Made by a program: the position numbers and the translations under genes. Of a stretch of DNA of 7,832 nt, positions 6,273-7,832 are shown in pieces; position 1 is the first letter of the stretch, and every line of letters begins with the position of its first letter. The stretch lies in assembly GCA_003135575.1 (NCBI GenBank), contig PLCG01000015.1:1-7832 (forward strand), given 5' to 3'. The stretch is from Nitrososphaerota archaeon. GTDB lineage: Archaea > Thermoproteota > Nitrososphaeria > Nitrososphaerales > Gagatemarchaeaceae. The notes beneath the pieces are model-generated. The model was given only the letters and a program-made list of their open reading frames with translations. It ran no database searches and had not been told where the DNA came from.

Positions 6273-6743
6273 CTAAGTTCGCTCTATGAGGGTGCTGACG
6301 AAGCTTGCAGCCAAACATTCCATCAAATCCCGGGCTCGTTCGTTGCCGATGACGACCGCTAGAGACGAGTCCCTTGATTGACCTCCGGGCCGGTGGGGAA
6401 TCTCAGCAGACTGTCGAAGGACCTTTGCCACATACGCCAAGTTTCCTCTCGGCTTTGACCCGTCAACACCTGATTGGGCGAGTTCCAACTTGCCTAGGAG
6501 CTTCCAGGCTATCTCCCTCTCGATAATCGAAGCGCTCCCTTCCCTGAAGAGCGAGACCATCAACTCGTGGAGCTTTCTTGGGTCTGCCGTGGCCAGGTCC
6601 ATAGGACAGAGAAGGCTGGAAATCACCCTCAACCCGCTACTTCCCACGATTTGGGTCAAGCCATCCTCGATGCTGCTCTCTAGAACATGTCGGGCCGCGG
6701 CTGGCTCATCCGGCAGGATTCTCGATGGCAAACCAAAATTCAA
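6273..6743 (-). CDS. Hypothetical 156-residue helical protein
   Basis: I cannot name this protein. Residues 17-88 look like a compact all-helical domain: GLTQIVGSSG and a hydrophobic helix, a DP turn with KLHELMVSLFREG (57-69), then SIIEREIAWKLLGKLEL (72-88). From memory, this layout resembles small uncharacterised proteins common in Nitrososphaera-type archaea (IFG-GAK-LE-L-KL pattern), but I cannot check that. The second half (89-156) is more polar, with a basic stretch RPGGQSRDSS, and ends in a helix with one Cys. No signal peptide or membrane helix is seen. The start is taken as TTG 6743; a second TTG lies four codons in, and no ATG is near. A TATA-like CTTAAC centred about 25 bases upstream fits a leaderless transcript from that TTG. 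The minus-strand reading is preferred over the opposite frame for its protein-like composition. Confidence 0.7.
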   Translation of the reverse strand: MNFGLPSRILPDEPAAARHVLESSIEDGLTQIVGSSGLRVISSLLCPMDLATADPRKLHELMVSLFREGSASIIEREIAWKLLGKLELAQSGVDGSKPRGNLAYVAKVLRQSAEIPHRPGGQSRDSSLAVVIGNERARDLMECLAASFVSTLIERT

Positions 6744-6757
6744 CGCCTAATTTGGCG
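6744..6757. promoter_or_regulatory. Operator-like dyad at the start of the 156-residue gene
   Basis: CGCCtAATTtGGCG is a 14-base dyad with a single mismatched central pair. It sits immediately before the proposed TTG start and between that start and the TATA-like box at 6766-6771. A repressor bound here would block initiation, as is common for archaeal regulators. The symmetry is visible; the binding role is inference. Confidence 0.45.
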
Positions 6758-6765
6758 AACAAGCT

Positions 6766-6771
6766 GTTAAG
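6766..6771 (-). promoter_or_regulatory. Possible TATA-like box of the 156-residue gene
   Basis: On the minus strand this reads CTTAAC, centred about 25 bases before TTG 6743. This is the spacing expected of a leaderless archaeal transcript. The sequence match is modest. Confidence 0.4.
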
Positions 6772-6786
6772 CCTTGTGCATTAACC

Positions 6787-6793
6787 AAAAAAA
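6787..6793 (-). terminator. Possible T-run terminator of the S53 protease gene
   Basis: A run of seven T residues on the minus strand, 51 bases past the protease stop and before the promoter of the next minus-strand gene. Archaeal polymerase can stop at such runs without a hairpin. It lies in the 100-base gap 6744-6843, which otherwise holds only the promoter elements listed. Confidence 0.45.
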
Positions 6794-6843
6794 CCATTCT
6801 GGGCTCTTGGCTGGTGCGAACACCCAGTCGGCCACTGCTCGTC

Positions 6844-7832
6844 CTAGTTGTTTCCACCGGTGAAGTTGGGAATATCCTGTATGAACTGGCTCACGTCGGG
6901 CGTCCCCCAACCAGTTGTCAGGTCGTACCCTTTGCTGGCCTTGAAACCATCGACTCCGAACTGGCCCGCCGTGTCACTGTTCTCGCCTGTCGTGATGTCG
7001 TGGAACGACCCTGCACCACCGGACGAATCTCCGTGGTTATTTCCTTGGTTGTTGCCCTGATTGTCGCCCTGCATCATCGCGTAGATCGCCGGATTGATGA
7101 ATCCCAAGGGACCGTCGTTCGCCTGATTGGCGAGGGCGATTATCGCCGCCCACGCCGGCGCCGCGGCGCTAGTCCCGCCGAAGACAGCCCACTGCGGGAA
7201 AGGCGGATTGGAGCTGCCTGCCGGGCCCAGAAATGAGAGCGGTGCGAGCACACCGCCCATGATCGCCGAGTTGAACGACACGTCCGGCGTCATCCTCCCG
7301 TCGGCCTTGACGGAGCTGCCCAGCAGAGTCGGGAACTTGTGGGGAAGGGCGGCCTGATAGGAGGGCCTGTCGTAGAGCATGCTCACCCCGCCACCCGTCG
7401 AGGTGCCCAACCCGAAGACCGTGAACTCGTTCCAGGCGCTCTCGCCTCCATAGCCGATCGGTGTGCAGCTTGAGGGCTCACCAGGCCTGAAGGCCGTCTT
7501 ACACCCTGTCGCTCCTCCGTTTACCAATACTAAGCCGGTGTTGCACGTGGCGTGCGCAGCGCAGCTGAAGGTGCCTCCAGGACCAGGCGGTGCCCCATAC
7601 TGGCCCCCGTACGGTGAACCCTGGGTGCCTCCGGCGGCCAAGTTCTGCGGGTTCGTGGCTGGCCATGAGGGCGTCAACTCACCAGTCCCAAGGACGCGCG
7701 CATCTGTGTTCGCGCCGTCGTCACCGGAAGAAGCGATGACCGTCCAGTGGTTATCAGCAGCTCGGGCGTAGACCTTGTCAGCGTTCGCCTTTATCGTCGG
7801 GTCGGTAGAAGTGCACTGGTTGTTTGCATTCA
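6844..7832 (-). CDS. S53 (sedolisin/kumamolisin-type) serine-carboxyl protease (N-terminal part missing)
   Basis: Secreted endopeptidase of the S53 family, usually active at acid pH and made with a propeptide. The frame stays open to the window edge; residues below are numbered from the first whole codon (7828-7830). Seen are the SSGDDGAN segment with oxyanion-hole Asp37, WPATNPQNLAAGGT just after, the nucleophile Ser221 in GGTSAAAP, and the calcium site at Asp278 (FHDITTG) and Asp303 (GYDLTTGWGTP). The catalytic Glu/Asp pair, propeptide and signal peptide would lie beyond the edge. A TTG at 7675-7677 is internal and not the start. Two insertions are unusual: a Gly/Pro-rich stretch with four Cys after AAGGT, and an Asn/Gly repeat at residues 257-268. 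The protein ends about 25 residues after the calcium site with no C-terminal domain or membrane anchor, so it is probably released. Confidence 0.95.
   Translation of the reverse strand, partial: NANNQCTSTDPTIKANADKVYARAADNHWTVIASSGDDGANTDARVLGTGELTPSWPATNPQNLAAGGTQGSPYGGQYGAPPGPGGTFSCAAHATCNTGLVLVNGGATGCKTAFRPGEPSSCTPIGYGGESAWNEFTVFGLGTSTGGGVSMLYDRPSYQAALPHKFPTLLGSSVKADGRMTPDVSFNSAIMGGVLAPLSFLGPAGSSNPPFPQWAVFGGTSAAAPAWAAIIALANQANDGPLGFINPAIYAMMQGDNQGNNQGNNHGDSSGGAGSFHDITTGENSDTAGQFGVDGFKASKGYDLTTGWGTPDVSQFIQDIPNFTGGNN
7027..7062 (-). repeat. Three 12-base units coding NQGN, NQGN, NHGD within the S53 gene
   Basis: Three in-frame 12-base units encode an Asn/Gly-rich loop between the MMQ helix and the FHDITTG calcium-site strand. 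The units differ mostly at third positions (for example CAG GGC AAC against CAA GGA AAT). The repeat is therefore either old or kept at protein level. Confidence 0.6.

Noticed and set aside
6490..6750. Plus-strand frame of 86 codons opposite the 156-residue gene
   Set aside because: It begins with an unremarkable ATG with no promoter box or ribosome site, and its sequence looks like the complement of the helical minus-strand protein.
7675..7677. TTG as the start of the S53 protease
   Set aside because: The frame continues upstream to the window edge and encodes the conserved SSGDDGA segment, so this TTG is an internal Leu.

Overview
This is a GC-rich window of ordinary chromosomal layout. 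It is most likely archaeal. Start sites mostly lack Shine-Dalgarno sequences and instead have A/T-rich TATA-like boxes about 20-35 bases upstream, as expected for leaderless or near-leaderless transcripts. The ThiI has no rhodanese domain, the M1 aminopeptidase carries a HEAT-repeat C-terminus, and a secreted S53 (sedolisin) protease and an N-glycosylation-rich surface protein are present. I would guess a heterotrophic Nitrososphaeria-like (thaumarchaeal) or Thermoplasmata-like lineage, possibly from an acidic habitat because S53 enzymes work at low pH. That placement is inference. No rRNA, tRNA, CRISPR or insertion sequence is visible.

Layout. At 1-659 (+) is the 3' part of a HAD-family phosphatase whose start lies left of the window. 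It converges, with only 8 bases between stops, on a large M1 zinc aminopeptidase (668-3193, -). A divergent promoter region (3194-3330) with a tandem 10-base direct repeat separates this from thiI (3331-4572, +), which probably starts with TTG. Twelve bases after thiI, and probably in the same transcript, is a 101-residue protein I cannot assign. A separate promoter leads a 205-residue secreted, membrane-anchored protein (4948-5565, +).

The right half is on the minus strand: a YdjA-like nitroreductase (5618-6196), an unassigned 156-residue protein (6273-6743) with an operator-like dyad at its start, and the C-terminal two thirds or so of an S53 protease (6844-7832), whose start lies right of the window.

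The genes do not form one pathway. A loose theme is peptide use: an exported endopeptidase (S53) could supply peptides that a cytoplasmic aminopeptidase (M1) finishes. ThiI is tRNA (4-thiouridine) or thiamine sulfur metabolism. I see no convincing new multi-gene system. The points most worth a second look are the small thiI-linked protein, the 156-residue protein with its dyad, the direct repeats in the M1/thiI promoter region, the run of TTG starts, and the insertions in the S53 domain.
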